Source of the DNA: CAYVAP01 sp964343195 | GTDB lineage: Bacteria; Bacteroidota; Bacteroidia; J057 | DNA length: 31,613 bases | Direction of reading: 5' to 3' | Assembly: GCA_964343195.1 (NCBI GenBank) | Contig: CAYFIR010000076.1 | Span: 1-31,613 of the forward strand | Part shown: piece after piece, positions 13,390 through 22,416 of the stretch | Layout: the number at the start of each line of letters is the position of its first letter | How positions within the stretch are numbered: position 1 is the stretch's first letter | Translations under genes and position numbers: made by a program | Notes under the pieces: generated by a model | The model's database searches: none | Told to the model about the DNA's origin: nothing | Seen by the model: only the letters and a program-made list of their open reading frames with translations

Positions 13390-16190
13390 AAAAATGGATG
13401 AGCATATGGTGGCTGATAAGTCTGGTTTCCCTGGCTTGGGGAGTTCCTCCCAAACCACTCCATCCAGCTGAATGGCAACAATTTACCCTTCCTTCCGGCA
13501 CCGTCTCAGACTGCTTTTTTCTGGATCACCAGCAATACATCTGGGTAGGTGGTCAAGGACAGGTGTCGCGCTTTGATGGCCATGAGTGGGAAACCTGGCC
13601 CCTCTCCCCTGCCCTACCCCAAGAATCCATTTCGACCTTTGCCGAGGCTCCAGACGGGCAGATTTGGCTGGGAACCGAGGCCGGAAATATTTACCGCTTT
13701 GTTCAGCATCAGTTTCAGCTTTTCCAGCCTGAAGAAGGCTTACCCAAGGTTCCCATTCGAGAGATTGCCTTTGACGCCGATGGCCTGTGCTGGATCGCAA
13801 CCTATGGCGAAGGGCTCTACTATCACAATGGGGACCGCCTGTACAACATCAACACCTGGGATGGCCTCCCCAGCAACGACATCTACGACCTTTCTGTGGA
13901 CACCCAACAACGGGCCTGGGTGGCCACAGACCAGGGGATCGGCATTTGTCACCTCCAGAATGGAAAGAAGCAGGTGGAATCCATCACCATCAAGGATGGC
14001 CTTCCTGACGAGATCATCACCGCCCTGACGCACGATCCGGCGGGACAGGTCTGGATTGGGACTTACGACCAGGGGCTATTTCGAAGGTCTGACCGGGGAC
14101 AATGGCAGGAGCAACCGCGAACCAGGCAATATTCGATCACCCAGTTGGTGACCTGGAAGGATCAGATTTGGTTTCTTGACCAGGAAGGTCAGATTTCCTC
14201 TCTTCGCGAGGGCCGCCTCGATACTACTTTTTCCCTGCCTGCCAGTCGGCTGGGGGTTGATCCGAAGGGACATATCTGGGTGCTGGGTAAGGCCCCGGTT
14301 CTCTACCAATCGGTAGCCTATGCACGTTTTTTGGATCTAAAGGAGCAAGTCTCCCAGGCTTTGGCCGCGGACTCATCGGGTGGACTGTGGATTGGTACAC
14401 AAACCGGCCTACTCTTCTGTCCACCAGGAGAAATGACCTTTTCTCCAGTACCGGGCACGAAGCGGCTCAACCTGACCAGCCTCTTCAGCGATCATTGGGG
14501 ACAGCTCTGGCTGGGAACCCTGGGACAGGGTATCTGGCGCTATTCGCCCAAATCGACAACCCTCAAGCGTATTTTTCTACCAGGACTTGGAGACCGGGTT
14601 CCAATTTTATCCATCACGGGAAAAGGAAACCAGTTATGGCTGGGGACATTTGCGGGAGCTTTTGCCTGTGGCCTTTCTCCAGAAGGAGAGGTCGCGACAT
14701 CGCAGCACCTCCGAGACGCAGGGGATACGGGCATCAACTACATCTACCAAATCAGCCTGGACGCCAGGGGGCAAGCCTGGCTCAGTACCGATGGCAGTGG
14801 CCTCGCCCATGGCAACGCCGAAGGTCTCAGCATTCTACCCTCCTCCGACCAGGCGACCATTTATGCCCATTGTTTTGATGGACAGGGTCAACTGTACTAT
14901 TTGGACAGTGAAGGCAGGGTGCTGACCCAATCCAAACAGGGGCCAGACACCCTGAGTGCTGTTTACCCGGCGCCTGCCCTTGGGCTGGCCTCCCTGGATG
15001 GCCATCGGTTGCTACTGATCTATGAAGATGGCTTATATCACCTTCACCCCACCGACCGACAGTTCGCCCCATTATTGCCACAGATAGATTTCCCAAGTTA
15101 TGGGCAACAACTAAACGTATGGACTCGCCAGGGTGATTCTGTCCTTTGGATCGGCACTCCGTCGGGGCTTCTCCGTATCCGAACGGATCAGATGCCGTCT
15201 AACCTCGAGCCCACTCTCTTTCTCAAAGAGTTAAAGGTACGACTCAGGCCAACTGAGGCTGGCCGCCGTGAATTTCATGCGGACGAAAACCACCTCACCT
15301 TTTCCTATGCCGCACTTTGGTGGGACGCCCCTGATCGACTGACTTACCGTCATCGCCTGTTGGGCCATGACCTCAGCTGGGTGGAGTCCCGCGATCAACG
15401 GGCGATCTATCCCAGTCTCGCTCCTGGGGATTATACCTTCGAAGTACAGGTAGCGGTAGATCGGCGCTTTGAGCAGGCCCACACGTTAGCCATCCCCCTG
15501 ACCATCCGCAAGCCTTTCTGGCAAACTTTATGGTTCATAGGGGTTACGGGGCTGGGCATTTTTCTCTTGGCTACCCTGCTGGTGAAGCAGAGGGAAAAGC
15601 AGTTGAAACACAAAGAAGAACAACAGCGCATCATCGCTGAAAATCAATTCGAAACCTTGCGCAGTCAGATTAACCCCCATTTTTTGTTCAATGCATTCTC
15701 CACCCTGACCGATATTGTGGATGAATCCAAACCCAAGGCCATTGCCTACATCAACCGACTTTCAGACCTTTTTCGAGATATGCTGGCCTACCGGGACCAG
15801 CCGACCATTCCCCTGGACGATGAATTGCGAGTGCTGGACAACTATTATCAGCTACAAAAGGAACGGTATGGCGATACCTTTACCCTGGAGGTGAACCTGC
15901 TCATTCGGAACAGTTCGCACCGCATTCCTCCGCTGACCTTGCAGATCCTGGTCGAGAATGCCTTGAAGCACAATAAAGTATCCCGCTCCTTTCCGCTCAC
16001 AGTCACCATCGAGCGAGAAGGAGACTTTCTCGTGATTCGCAATCCCCTGCAACCGCGAACTACCGCCTCGGCCTCTACTCGGGTAGGGTTGGAAAATGTG
16101 CGCCGACGATACCAGTTTCTCACTGATCAGGCTCCTCAGATCACCATCAACGAGACAACCTTTGAGGTACGCCTACCCTTACTCAGCTAA
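13386..16190 (+). CDS. Beta-propeller sensor histidine kinase, LytS type
   Basis: This 934-residue membrane sensor consists of a signal sequence (about 1-19) and a long extracytoplasmic region of about ten Reg_prop propeller repeats. Examples are IWLGTEAGNIYRF, CWIATYGEGLYYH, VWIGTYDQGLFRR, LWLGTLGQGIWRY and LWIGTPSGLLRI. A Y_Y_Y-like domain follows (about 625-705, with FSYAALWW and RLLGHDLSWVESRD), then one membrane helix (about 716-734) and a coiled linker. The His_kinase domain of the LytS family has its phospho-acceptor H765 in INPHFLFNAF, the N box LVENALKHNK (856-865) and a short G box VGLENVRRRY (900-909). This is the non-hybrid form, with a separate regulator encoded 12 bp downstream. 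The ligand is unknown. The overlap with the second YceI-like gene suggests sensing related to that cluster. Confidence 0.93.
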   Translation: MKKWMSIWWLISLVSLAWGVPPKPLHPAEWQQFTLPSGTVSDCFFLDHQQYIWVGGQGQVSRFDGHEWETWPLSPALPQESISTFAEAPDGQIWLGTEAGNIYRFVQHQFQLFQPEEGLPKVPIREIAFDADGLCWIATYGEGLYYHNGDRLYNINTWDGLPSNDIYDLSVDTQQRAWVATDQGIGICHLQNGKKQVESITIKDGLPDEIITALTHDPAGQVWIGTYDQGLFRRSDRGQWQEQPRTRQYSITQLVTWKDQIWFLDQEGQISSLREGRLDTTFSLPASRLGVDPKGHIWVLGKAPVLYQSVAYARFLDLKEQVSQALAADSSGGLWIGTQTGLLFCPPGEMTFSPVPGTKRLNLTSLFSDHWGQLWLGTLGQGIWRYSPKSTTLKRIFLPGLGDRVPILSITGKGNQLWLGTFAGAFACGLSPEGEVATSQHLRDAGDTGINYIYQISLDARGQAWLSTDGSGLAHGNAEGLSILPSSDQATIYAHCFDGQGQLYYLDSEGRVLTQSKQGPDTLSAVYPAPALGLASLDGHRLLLIYEDGLYHLHPTDRQFAPLLPQIDFPSYGQQLNVWTRQGDSVLWIGTPSGLLRIRTDQMPSNLEPTLFLKELKVRLRPTEAGRREFHADENHLTFSYAALWWDAPDRLTYRHRLLGHDLSWVESRDQRAIYPSLAPGDYTFEVQVAVDRRFEQAHTLAIPLTIRKPFWQTLWFIGVTGLGIFLLATLLVKQREKQLKHKEEQQRIIAENQFETLRSQINPHFLFNAFSTLTDIVDESKPKAIAYINRLSDLFRDMLAYRDQPTIPLDDELRVLDNYYQLQKERYGDTFTLEVNLLIRNSSHRIPPLTLQILVENALKHNKVSRSFPLTVTIEREGDFLVIRNPLQPRTTASASTRVGLENVRRRYQFLTDQAPQITINETTFEVRLPLLS

Positions 16191-16202
16191 CTTTGCTTTA
16201 AG

Positions 16203-16973
16203 ATGAAAATTGTCATAGTCGAAGACGAAATACGTACGGCCAATCGCCTGGAAAAACAGCTAAAGGAGGTACTGCCAGAAGGTCAGGTTATCGCCCAACT
16301 GGATTCGGCAGCATCGGCTATGGAGTGGTTTAGGGGAAGCATCGAAGCGGACATTGTCTTCATGGACATCGACCTGGGCGATGGCTCGTCGCTGGAGGTA
16401 CTCGATCAGGTAGAAGTGCATGCTCCGATCATTTTTACGACCGCTTACGACGAGTATGCCCTTGAGGCATTTAAGGCCAATAGCATCGACTACCTGCTCA
16501 AACCAATCAAAACCGAGGACCTGCAGCGAGCAGTAGCCAAGCTCAATCGGTTCAGGGAGTCATTCCCACCTCCGCCGGATCTCAGCTCGCTCAATCAAAT
16601 GATCCGGGGAGAAATCTCCCCTTATCAGCAACGGTTCCTCATCCGACTCCCCCAGCAGATCAAGGCCATTGATGTGCGGGATGTAGCCTATTTCTATATC
16701 GAATCGCGGCTCACCTTCATGCAGCTCAAGAGTGGCCCTAGCTACCCGATTGACTTTAGCCTGGATCAGCTGGAATCTCGCCTGCATCCAGGCCGTTTTT
16801 TTCGGTTAAACCGACAGTTTACCATCTGCTTTGAGGCGGTGAAACAGATGATCCCCTACCCCAAGTCCCGCATCAAACTCGTGCTGGAGCCCCTTGCTCA
16901 TACAGAGGTCATCGTGAGCTCTGAAAGGTCGGCGGCCTTCAAAGACTGGCTCAGGGGAAATGAGCAGGGATAA
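16203..16973 (+). CDS. LytTR-family response regulator
   Basis: This 256-residue regulator has an N-terminal receiver domain (about 2-118) with the acidic pocket E7/D8, phospho-acceptor D55 (FMDIDLGDGSS), T80 and K100 (LLKPI). A linker containing PPPP follows, then a C-terminal LytTR DNA-binding domain (about 143-250; FLIRLPQQIKAIDV, FFRLNRQFTICFEAV). It should be phosphorylated by the kinase encoded immediately upstream and bind direct repeats in target promoters. The YceI/cytochrome block is the obvious candidate target, but no LytTR-type direct repeat was established by eye. The spacing of 12 bp and shared strand indicate one transcript with the kinase. Confidence 0.94.
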   Translation: MKIVIVEDEIRTANRLEKQLKEVLPEGQVIAQLDSAASAMEWFRGSIEADIVFMDIDLGDGSSLEVLDQVEVHAPIIFTTAYDEYALEAFKANSIDYLLKPIKTEDLQRAVAKLNRFRESFPPPPDLSSLNQMIRGEISPYQQRFLIRLPQQIKAIDVRDVAYFYIESRLTFMQLKSGPSYPIDFSLDQLESRLHPGRFFRLNRQFTICFEAVKQMIPYPKSRIKLVLEPLAHTEVIVSSERSAAFKDWLRGNEQG

Positions 16974-17287
16974 TGGCCATTTGTGCCTCCCGCCTGAAGG
17001 TGCTGTGCTCAAAACATTAGCGACCCTATCCAGGTTTTCACTTTTGATTGTTTGGCCGGGGAAGCGTCCATTCCAGCGGGCCACAGCCATAATTTGAATC
17101 CGTTTAGGCAATGAGCTGCATTCAAGTCAATTTTCCACGATTTCTATTCACTCCGCCTTTCCTGGATGGACATATTCAAGCCCCTCTGAGAATTACCCAT
17201 TCTTTTTCATATTTTTATACTCAGGAACCAATCAACAGGCATATTTCGACTAAATAAGGACTTTCCCAAGGAGAACAACACACACAT
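16974..17287. other. Intergenic region upstream of the 2-oxoglutarate dehydrogenase gene
   Basis: This 314-bp stretch has no credible gene. Its last 80 bp are A/T-rich and contain CATATTTCG at about 17240, a partial match to a Bacteroidota -7 box without a good TTTG partner. AAGGAG occurs 14 bp before the ATG, which is further than a normal ribosome binding site. Confidence 0.5.
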
Positions 17288-20062
17288 ATGTCCGACCAGT
17301 TTAATTTTCTCAGCAACGCGACTCCCGAGTATATCGACAACGTTTACCAGGCCTACAAAACTGACCCCAAGTCTGTTTCAGATGAATGGCAGCGTTTTTT
17401 CGCAGGATTTGAATTTGCTCAGACCAATTATGGCACAGAGGAAACCTCTGCTGCAGGAGTTGGCAGTGCTAACTCTGAGTATGCCAATAAGGAGATTCAC
17501 GTCCTCAACCTCATCAACGCATACCGCTCGCGGGGCCACCTTTTCACCAAGACCAACCCGGTACGAGAGCGCCGCAAATACGAGCCTACCCTCGACCTTG
17601 AAAATTTTGAGCTTTCCGAATCAGATCTGGATACAGTTTTTCAATCCGGAAATGAGGTAGGCCTTGGACCTGCGAAACTACGGGATATACTGACCCTGTT
17701 GCAGGAAACCTATTGCCAGTCAATCGGAGCTGAGTTCCGATATGTCCGCAAGCCAGAGATGGTAAAGTGGATGCAGAAGCGCATGGAAAGTACCCGCAAC
17801 CGGCCTCAGTTTCCATTTGAGAAGAAGAAGCACCTGCTTCACATGCTCAACCGGGCCGTTATTTTTGAGAAATTCCTGGGCACCAAATATGTCGGACAAA
17901 AGCGCTTTTCACTAGAAGGGGCTGAAACTCTGATTCCAAGCCTGGATGCGGCTATCGAAAAAGGCGCTGACCTCGGAATTAAGGAATTTGTCATGGGCAT
18001 GGCCCATCGTGGACGTCTCAACGTCCTGGCCAACATCATGCAAAAGGAGTATGACGAAATTTTCTCTGAATTTGAGGGCAAAGAATACGAAGACTCTGCA
18101 TTCCAGGGAGATGTAAAATATCACCTCGGTATTTCGGCAGATATCAAGACCAGTAACCAGAAAGAGGTTCACCTCAGCCTGATGCCCAACCCTTCTCACC
18201 TGGAAACAGTCGATCCGGTAGTAGAAGGTTCTGCACGTGCCAAAATTGACCGTAAATATGGCGGAGATTTCAGCAAGGTGTGTCCGGTGCTCATTCACGG
18301 TGATGCCGCCGTGGCGGCTCAGGGCATCGTCTACGAAGTGATCCAGATGTCGCTGCTCGACGGCTACAAAACCGGGGGCACCCTGCACATTGTGGTCAAC
18401 AATCAGGTAGGCTTTACCACCAACTACCTCGACGCCCGCTCCAGTACTTACTGTACCGACGTGGCCAAGGTAACCCAATCACCTGTATTTCACGTCAACG
18501 GAGATGACGTAGAGGCCCTGGTACTCGCCATCGAAATGGCCATGGAATTCCGCCAGACCTTCAACCGGGATGTGTTCATCGACCTGCTGTGTTACCGTCG
18601 CCACGGCCATAATGAGGCAGATGAACCAGCGTTTACCCAGCCACTGCTTTACGATATCATCAGAAAGCATCCGGATCCGCGCAAGATTTACTTTGACAAG
18701 TTGATGCAGGCGGGAGATGTCGAGGCCAATATGGCCAAAGAGCTCGAAAAGGAGTTCAAGCAGGAATTGCAGGAGGAACTGGATGAATCCCGCGCGACCG
18801 AGAAACTGGAGCGTGCACCTTACCTAAAGGGAACCTGGGAGGGAATCCGCCGGGGCGAGCAGGATGACTTCATGGAAGACTCCATCGAAACGGGAGTGGA
18901 TAAGGAGGTCCTGTTGGAGATCGCTCACAAGATCCACGACATTCCAGAAGACTTCAAGGCTCACAAGAAGATCCGCAAGCTCTTTGGGGATCGACTCAAA
19001 ATGGTCGAAGAAGACCGACTGGACTGGGCCCTTGGAGAATTGATTGCCTATGGTTCGCTGCTGCTGGAGGGTTACCCCATACGCCTCAGTGGCCAGGATT
19101 GCCGCCGTGGTACCTTCTCGCATCGTCACTCCGTGCTGTTGTCAACTGACGCAGAGCATGAATGGATAGGCCTGAATGAGATTCGCCCCGGTGACCAGGA
19201 AAAATTCATTGCCTACAACTCCCTGCTGTCAGAATATGGTGTACTTGGCTTTGAATATGGCTACTCCACTGCGAATCCCAACAACGTGGTGATTTGGGAA
19301 GCTCAGTTTGGGGACTTTGCCAATGGAGCACAGATCATCATGGACCAGTATATAGCCAGTGCCGAGACCAAATGGCAGCGCATGAGCGGACTGATCCAAT
19401 ACCTTCCTCATGGGTATGAAGGTCAGGGCCCGGAGCACTCATCTGCTCGCCTTGAGCGCTACCTCGAACTGTGTGCCCGTAAAAATATGCAGGTGTTGAA
19501 TGTGACCACTCCCGCCAACTTCTTCCATGCCCTGCGGCGTCAGATGCATCGTGAGTTCCGAATTCCACTGATTTTCTTTACCCCCAAGAAGCTTCTGCGC
19601 TACCCACTGGCGGTTAGTTCGCTGGATGAAATGGCAACTGGAACCCGTTTCCAGGAAATCATTGATGACCCATACGTAGAGGTCGACAAGGTGAAGAAGG
19701 TGATCGCCTGTACCGGCAAGATTTACTATGACCTGCTGGAAGAGCAGCAGCAGTCGGAACGCAAAGACATTGCCCTGCTCAGGGTAGAGCAGTTGTATCC
19801 ACTGCCTGTCAGCCAGTTGCGTGAGATGATTGACAAGTATCCGGCTGATGCCCAGTGGTGCTGGGCACAGGAAGAGCCCCGAAACATGGGAGCCTGGAAC
19901 TACATTCTACGTGTAGTAACCGAAGTTGAACTCACCTACTATGGCCGTAAGCCTTCCGCAACGCCTGCCTCAGGATATGCCAGAATCCACCAGCAAGAGC
20001 AGCAGGAGATTGTCGACCTGGCTTTTGACAAGATCTCCGAAAAGGACCTGATCGGAGCTTAG
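17288..20062 (+). CDS. sucA: 2-oxoglutarate dehydrogenase E1 component
   Basis: This is the thiamine diphosphate-dependent E1 subunit that decarboxylates 2-oxoglutarate in the TCA cycle and transfers the succinyl group to the lipoyl E2. The 924-residue length is normal. The N-terminal E2-binding segment is present (residues about 2-40, NATPEYIDNVYQAYK). So are MAHRGRLNVLAN around H240, the cofactor-binding GDAAVAAQGIVYEVIQMS from residue 338, YRRHGHNEADEPAFTQP, the transketolase-like pyrimidine domain (LSGQDCRRGTFSHRHSVL, FEYGYS) and the C-terminal CWAQEEPRNMGAW. No partner E2 (odhB/sucB) or lpd gene adjoins it; the next gene is a convergent universal stress protein. Base composition matches the neighbouring genes. 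Confidence 0.98.
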   Translation: MSDQFNFLSNATPEYIDNVYQAYKTDPKSVSDEWQRFFAGFEFAQTNYGTEETSAAGVGSANSEYANKEIHVLNLINAYRSRGHLFTKTNPVRERRKYEPTLDLENFELSESDLDTVFQSGNEVGLGPAKLRDILTLLQETYCQSIGAEFRYVRKPEMVKWMQKRMESTRNRPQFPFEKKKHLLHMLNRAVIFEKFLGTKYVGQKRFSLEGAETLIPSLDAAIEKGADLGIKEFVMGMAHRGRLNVLANIMQKEYDEIFSEFEGKEYEDSAFQGDVKYHLGISADIKTSNQKEVHLSLMPNPSHLETVDPVVEGSARAKIDRKYGGDFSKVCPVLIHGDAAVAAQGIVYEVIQMSLLDGYKTGGTLHIVVNNQVGFTTNYLDARSSTYCTDVAKVTQSPVFHVNGDDVEALVLAIEMAMEFRQTFNRDVFIDLLCYRRHGHNEADEPAFTQPLLYDIIRKHPDPRKIYFDKLMQAGDVEANMAKELEKEFKQELQEELDESRATEKLERAPYLKGTWEGIRRGEQDDFMEDSIETGVDKEVLLEIAHKIHDIPEDFKAHKKIRKLFGDRLKMVEEDRLDWALGELIAYGSLLLEGYPIRLSGQDCRRGTFSHRHSVLLSTDAEHEWIGLNEIRPGDQEKFIAYNSLLSEYGVLGFEYGYSTANPNNVVIWEAQFGDFANGAQIIMDQYIASAETKWQRMSGLIQYLPHGYEGQGPEHSSARLERYLELCARKNMQVLNVTTPANFFHALRRQMHREFRIPLIFFTPKKLLRYPLAVSSLDEMATGTRFQEIIDDPYVEVDKVKKVIACTGKIYYDLLEEQQQSERKDIALLRVEQLYPLPVSQLREMIDKYPADAQWCWAQEEPRNMGAWNYILRVVTEVELTYYGRKPSATPASGYARIHQQEQQEIVDLAFDKISEKDLIGA

Positions 20063-20166
20063 GGATGAAAGTCCCCGCTTGTGATGGCAAAACTGCCGTC
20101 CCATGAATGGAGAATCTGCTGTCAACGGAACCTGATCCGGCGGTAAAGCCAGATGATTGTCATACA

Positions 20167-20205
20167 AAAAAATCCCTCTGACCAGTCAGGTCAGAGGGAT
20201 TTTTT
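20167..20205 (+). terminator. Strong bidirectional terminator after sucA
   Basis: A perfect 17-bp inverted repeat (AAAAAATCCCTCTGACC with GGTCAGAGGGATTTTTT) encloses the 5-nt loop AGTCA. The plus strand ends in T6 and the minus strand also ends in a T tract. It can therefore stop both sucA transcription and read-through from the universal stress gene. Confidence 0.95.
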
Positions 20206-20413
20206 GTCGGGAGGACAATGGTCGTCTTCAAAAATTGGCCTCAAGCTTTTCACCTGAGTGTATCCACAACTTCACGCCTCAACTGTTCTCCCGATTATGG
20301 AAGGAGGAAAGCAATCACAACCATTCTCTTCATGCTATATCCTCCTCTAGTGCTTTCAGAACTAAGTAACAACCCAATCGAAAATGAGGTAAGCAATTGA
20401 ACAGCAACACTTT

Positions 20414-20448
20414 CAACTCCGAACTATCGACTCCGAACTTCGAACTTG
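20414..20448. repeat. Degenerate heptad repeat, AGTTCG type (reverse orientation)
   Basis: The run AACTCCG, AACTATC, GACTCCG, AACTTCG, AACTTG is the reverse complement of CAAGTT, CGAAGTT, CGGAGTC, GATAGTT, CGGAGTT. This is the same 7-bp pattern as at 1-40 and 4599-4675. It lies 20 bp beyond the stop codon of the universal stress protein gene. Confidence 0.75.
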
Positions 20449-20468
20449 TACCTCTAGCGTAATCTTTA

Positions 20469-21344
20469 TCAGGGCTTGACCCGAAAAACCAGCAGTGGCA
20501 CTTCGGACTCAAACAACATTTTGCGAGTCTGACTCGGATGCATCAGACGCCCGATGAAATCCCGGGCATGGGTCGTCATCACCAGCATATCGACATCGCG
20601 GTCTTCCAGTTGGGCCTTAATTCCTGCAATCAGGTCCCGGTCTCCGGTAGCCACAATCTCCATTCTGGCATCCGGAATGACATGCTTCATATGAGACTGC
20701 ATGGCTTCTCGCAAGCCCATGTAGTCCTCCTTGCGGTAATGGTGTCCGTGCTCGCTGAAGATATAAATGGAATACAGATCAAAGTCGATAGGCCGCAATG
20801 TTTCCAGCATCTGACGCACCACCAATCCGTCGGCCGGATCAAATGCCGAGGCATACATTACATGCTCGATTGAGCGATATACAGTCTCGGGAGGAATGGC
20901 GAGAACCGGAACCTCACAGCGTTGGAGCACATCTGCTGTTACGGAACCAAAGAAAGTGTGAAAAATGCGGCTTTTACCCCGGGTACCCATGATCACCATG
21001 TCATAATTTCCCTCGAGGGCTATTTGGGGAATGACCTGCTCAGGGAAACCACGTTCGATACGGGTATGAAGTCCAATTTTAGCGTTGCTTTGCTCTTTAA
21101 CCTGATTCAGCAACTCCTGAATCTGGTGCTTTACCTCTACCTCGATTTCTGTCAATACAAGGTTCCCTTTGCCACGGTGAAAGGATGTCATGCCATAAGT
21201 TGGCAAATCGCTATCAAGCATGGGATCATAATAGACATTCAGCAGGGTAATCTCCGCCTCAAGGTCTCGAGCCAGCCCGACGGCATACTCGAGTGCTCCC
21301 CTGGCATTATCGGAGAAATCGGTTGGGACGAGTAGTTTTTTCAT
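20469..21344 (-). CDS. Tandem-domain universal stress protein
   Basis: This cytoplasmic protein of about 291 residues carries two UspA domains in tandem (about 1-150 and 160-290). Domain 1 begins KKLLVPTDFSDNARGALEYA and holds the nucleotide-binding signature GTRGKSRIFHTFFGSVTADV, the GxxG(x9)G(S/T) form of ATP-binding Usp proteins. Domain 2 is less conserved (MTTHARDFIGRLMHPSQTRK), so only the first domain is likely to bind ATP. The ATG at 21342-21344 puts the first beta strand at the N-terminus; another ATG eight codons upstream (21368) adds a short hydrophobic extension and is less likely. Usp proteins respond to starvation, redox or envelope stress. The context does not narrow this down. 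Confidence 0.9.
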   Translation of the reverse strand: MKKLLVPTDFSDNARGALEYAVGLARDLEAEITLLNVYYDPMLDSDLPTYGMTSFHRGKGNLVLTEIEVEVKHQIQELLNQVKEQSNAKIGLHTRIERGFPEQVIPQIALEGNYDMVIMGTRGKSRIFHTFFGSVTADVLQRCEVPVLAIPPETVYRSIEHVMYASAFDPADGLVVRQMLETLRPIDFDLYSIYIFSEHGHHYRKEDYMGLREAMQSHMKHVIPDARMEIVATGDRDLIAGIKAQLEDRDVDMLVMTTHARDFIGRLMHPSQTRKMLFESEVPLLVFRVKP

Positions 21345-21629
21345 GAGGACGATTATTACGGTGGGCATTAGGTGAAAAGGAACTTGGGAGGAACGAACCT
21401 AGATCTAGAAGTTATTTCCTTCACTGCCCTTTCCGAATGATTTTGCTGCACTATGGAGCAGGACTTTCGACATGAATAAAAAAATCAATTCCCGAAGCCT
21501 CTATGGCTCAAACATTTGTATTTTGAGACTACATTGGAAAAGACCTTTTTAATGCTACTTCTCAGAAGGGGGATTTTTAATGTATCTGCCCCTGATTGTT
21601 TTTCGTTTATGACGTAAACTCCCTTACTC

Positions 21630-22214
21630 ATGCTAAACTTTCTACTCATACCTATCTGGTGGGCCGCCATACTAAGTGCTCCACAAGTCCAGATACTGAC
21701 CTATGATGTTTTCCATGGGGACAGTAAGGTAGGACAGATGCATGTTGAACGCACTGTTCAAGGCAGTACGACCATCATAAAATCACGGATGGAGGTAGAG
21801 GTAAGCCTCGTTTTTACCCTCAAGGTAGTGAGCGAGCATGAAGCCCAGTACCGAAATGGCGAAATGGTAGCTGGAAAGGTGCGTATTTTCCAGAATGACA
21901 ACCTGAAGTCATACACCAACTGCTGGAGAGCCGACGGGGCATTACAGGTGGACAGGGATGGAGATCGCTTTTCCGTCGAAATGCCCATTTTGTACACCAG
22001 CCTGAATGCATTTTTCAGCCCACCAGAGTCACATCCAAGCCCTGTATTCAGTGAAAGGCTGGGAGGATACCAGACATTTGTCCGACTGGATGATGGCCGG
22101 TTCAAGCTCATCATCGAAGATGGACATTCCAGCTACTACCGATACCGCGATGGCTCCTGCCACATCCTGGAAATCGACACCTGGATGTCAGACCTCAGGC
22201 TGGTGAGGAAGTAG
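21630..22214 (+). CDS. DUF6134-like exported protein
   Basis: This 194-residue protein has a hydrophobic N-terminus that may be a signal peptide or anchor (about 1-18). A beta-rich domain follows that starts LTYDVFHGDSKVGQMHVER (24-42) and includes SERLGGYQTFVRLDDGRFKL and a Cys-containing C-terminus (YYRYRDGSCHILEIDT). The pattern resembles the Bacteroidota DUF6134 family, which I recall only as uncharacterised. It sits alone between convergent and divergent neighbours, with 285 bp of unremarkable sequence upstream. No function can be assigned. Confidence 0.72.
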   Translation: MLNFLLIPIWWAAILSAPQVQILTYDVFHGDSKVGQMHVERTVQGSTTIIKSRMEVEVSLVFTLKVVSEHEAQYRNGEMVAGKVRIFQNDNLKSYTNCWRADGALQVDRDGDRFSVEMPILYTSLNAFFSPPESHPSPVFSERLGGYQTFVRLDDGRFKLIIEDGHSSYYRYRDGSCHILEIDTWMSDLRLVRK

Positions 22215-22342
22215 TGACAGCCGGAAAAATGGGGGTTCAAATTTGTCACTAAGCATAAAGTCATCTTCTTACTCCAGAGCAGATTCCTACTTGAATAGCC
22301 TGAGCCTTCCCCTCAACATTGCTATCCAGTGCATAAAATACA

Positions 22343-22373
22343 CAAAAGGGCACCGACGATCATGTCAGTGCCC
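22343..22373 (-). terminator. Terminator of the acyl-CoA ligase gene
   Basis: GGGCAC-c-GAC and GTC-a-GTGCCC form a 9-bp stem with one mismatch around the loop GATCAT (22348-22373). Read on the minus strand it is followed by TTTTGTGTATTTT. It lies 44 bp after the ligase stop codon, as expected for an intrinsic terminator. Confidence 0.8.
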
Positions 22374-22416
22374 CGTAGGTTTAATAAAGGATTGGATACA
22401 ATGCCAGGTTGTGGAA

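Larger units (their letters stand above)
20063..20468. other. Intergenic region between convergent genes
   Basis: These 406 bp hold the terminator at 20167-20205 and the AGTTCG-type repeat at 20414-20448. Just after the sucA stop there is a small imperfect stem (GATGGC / GCCGTC, about 20081-20098). Short frames such as 20218-20400 have no recognisable domain and look spurious. Confidence 0.6.

Noticed and set aside
17912..18478. A 188-codon minus-strand frame within sucA
   Set aside because: It is fully antisense to a highly conserved enzyme and has no recognisable motif.
20218..20400. A 60-codon plus-strand frame after the sucA terminator
   Set aside because: No signal peptide, motif or plausible promoter was seen; it lies in repeat-containing spacer.
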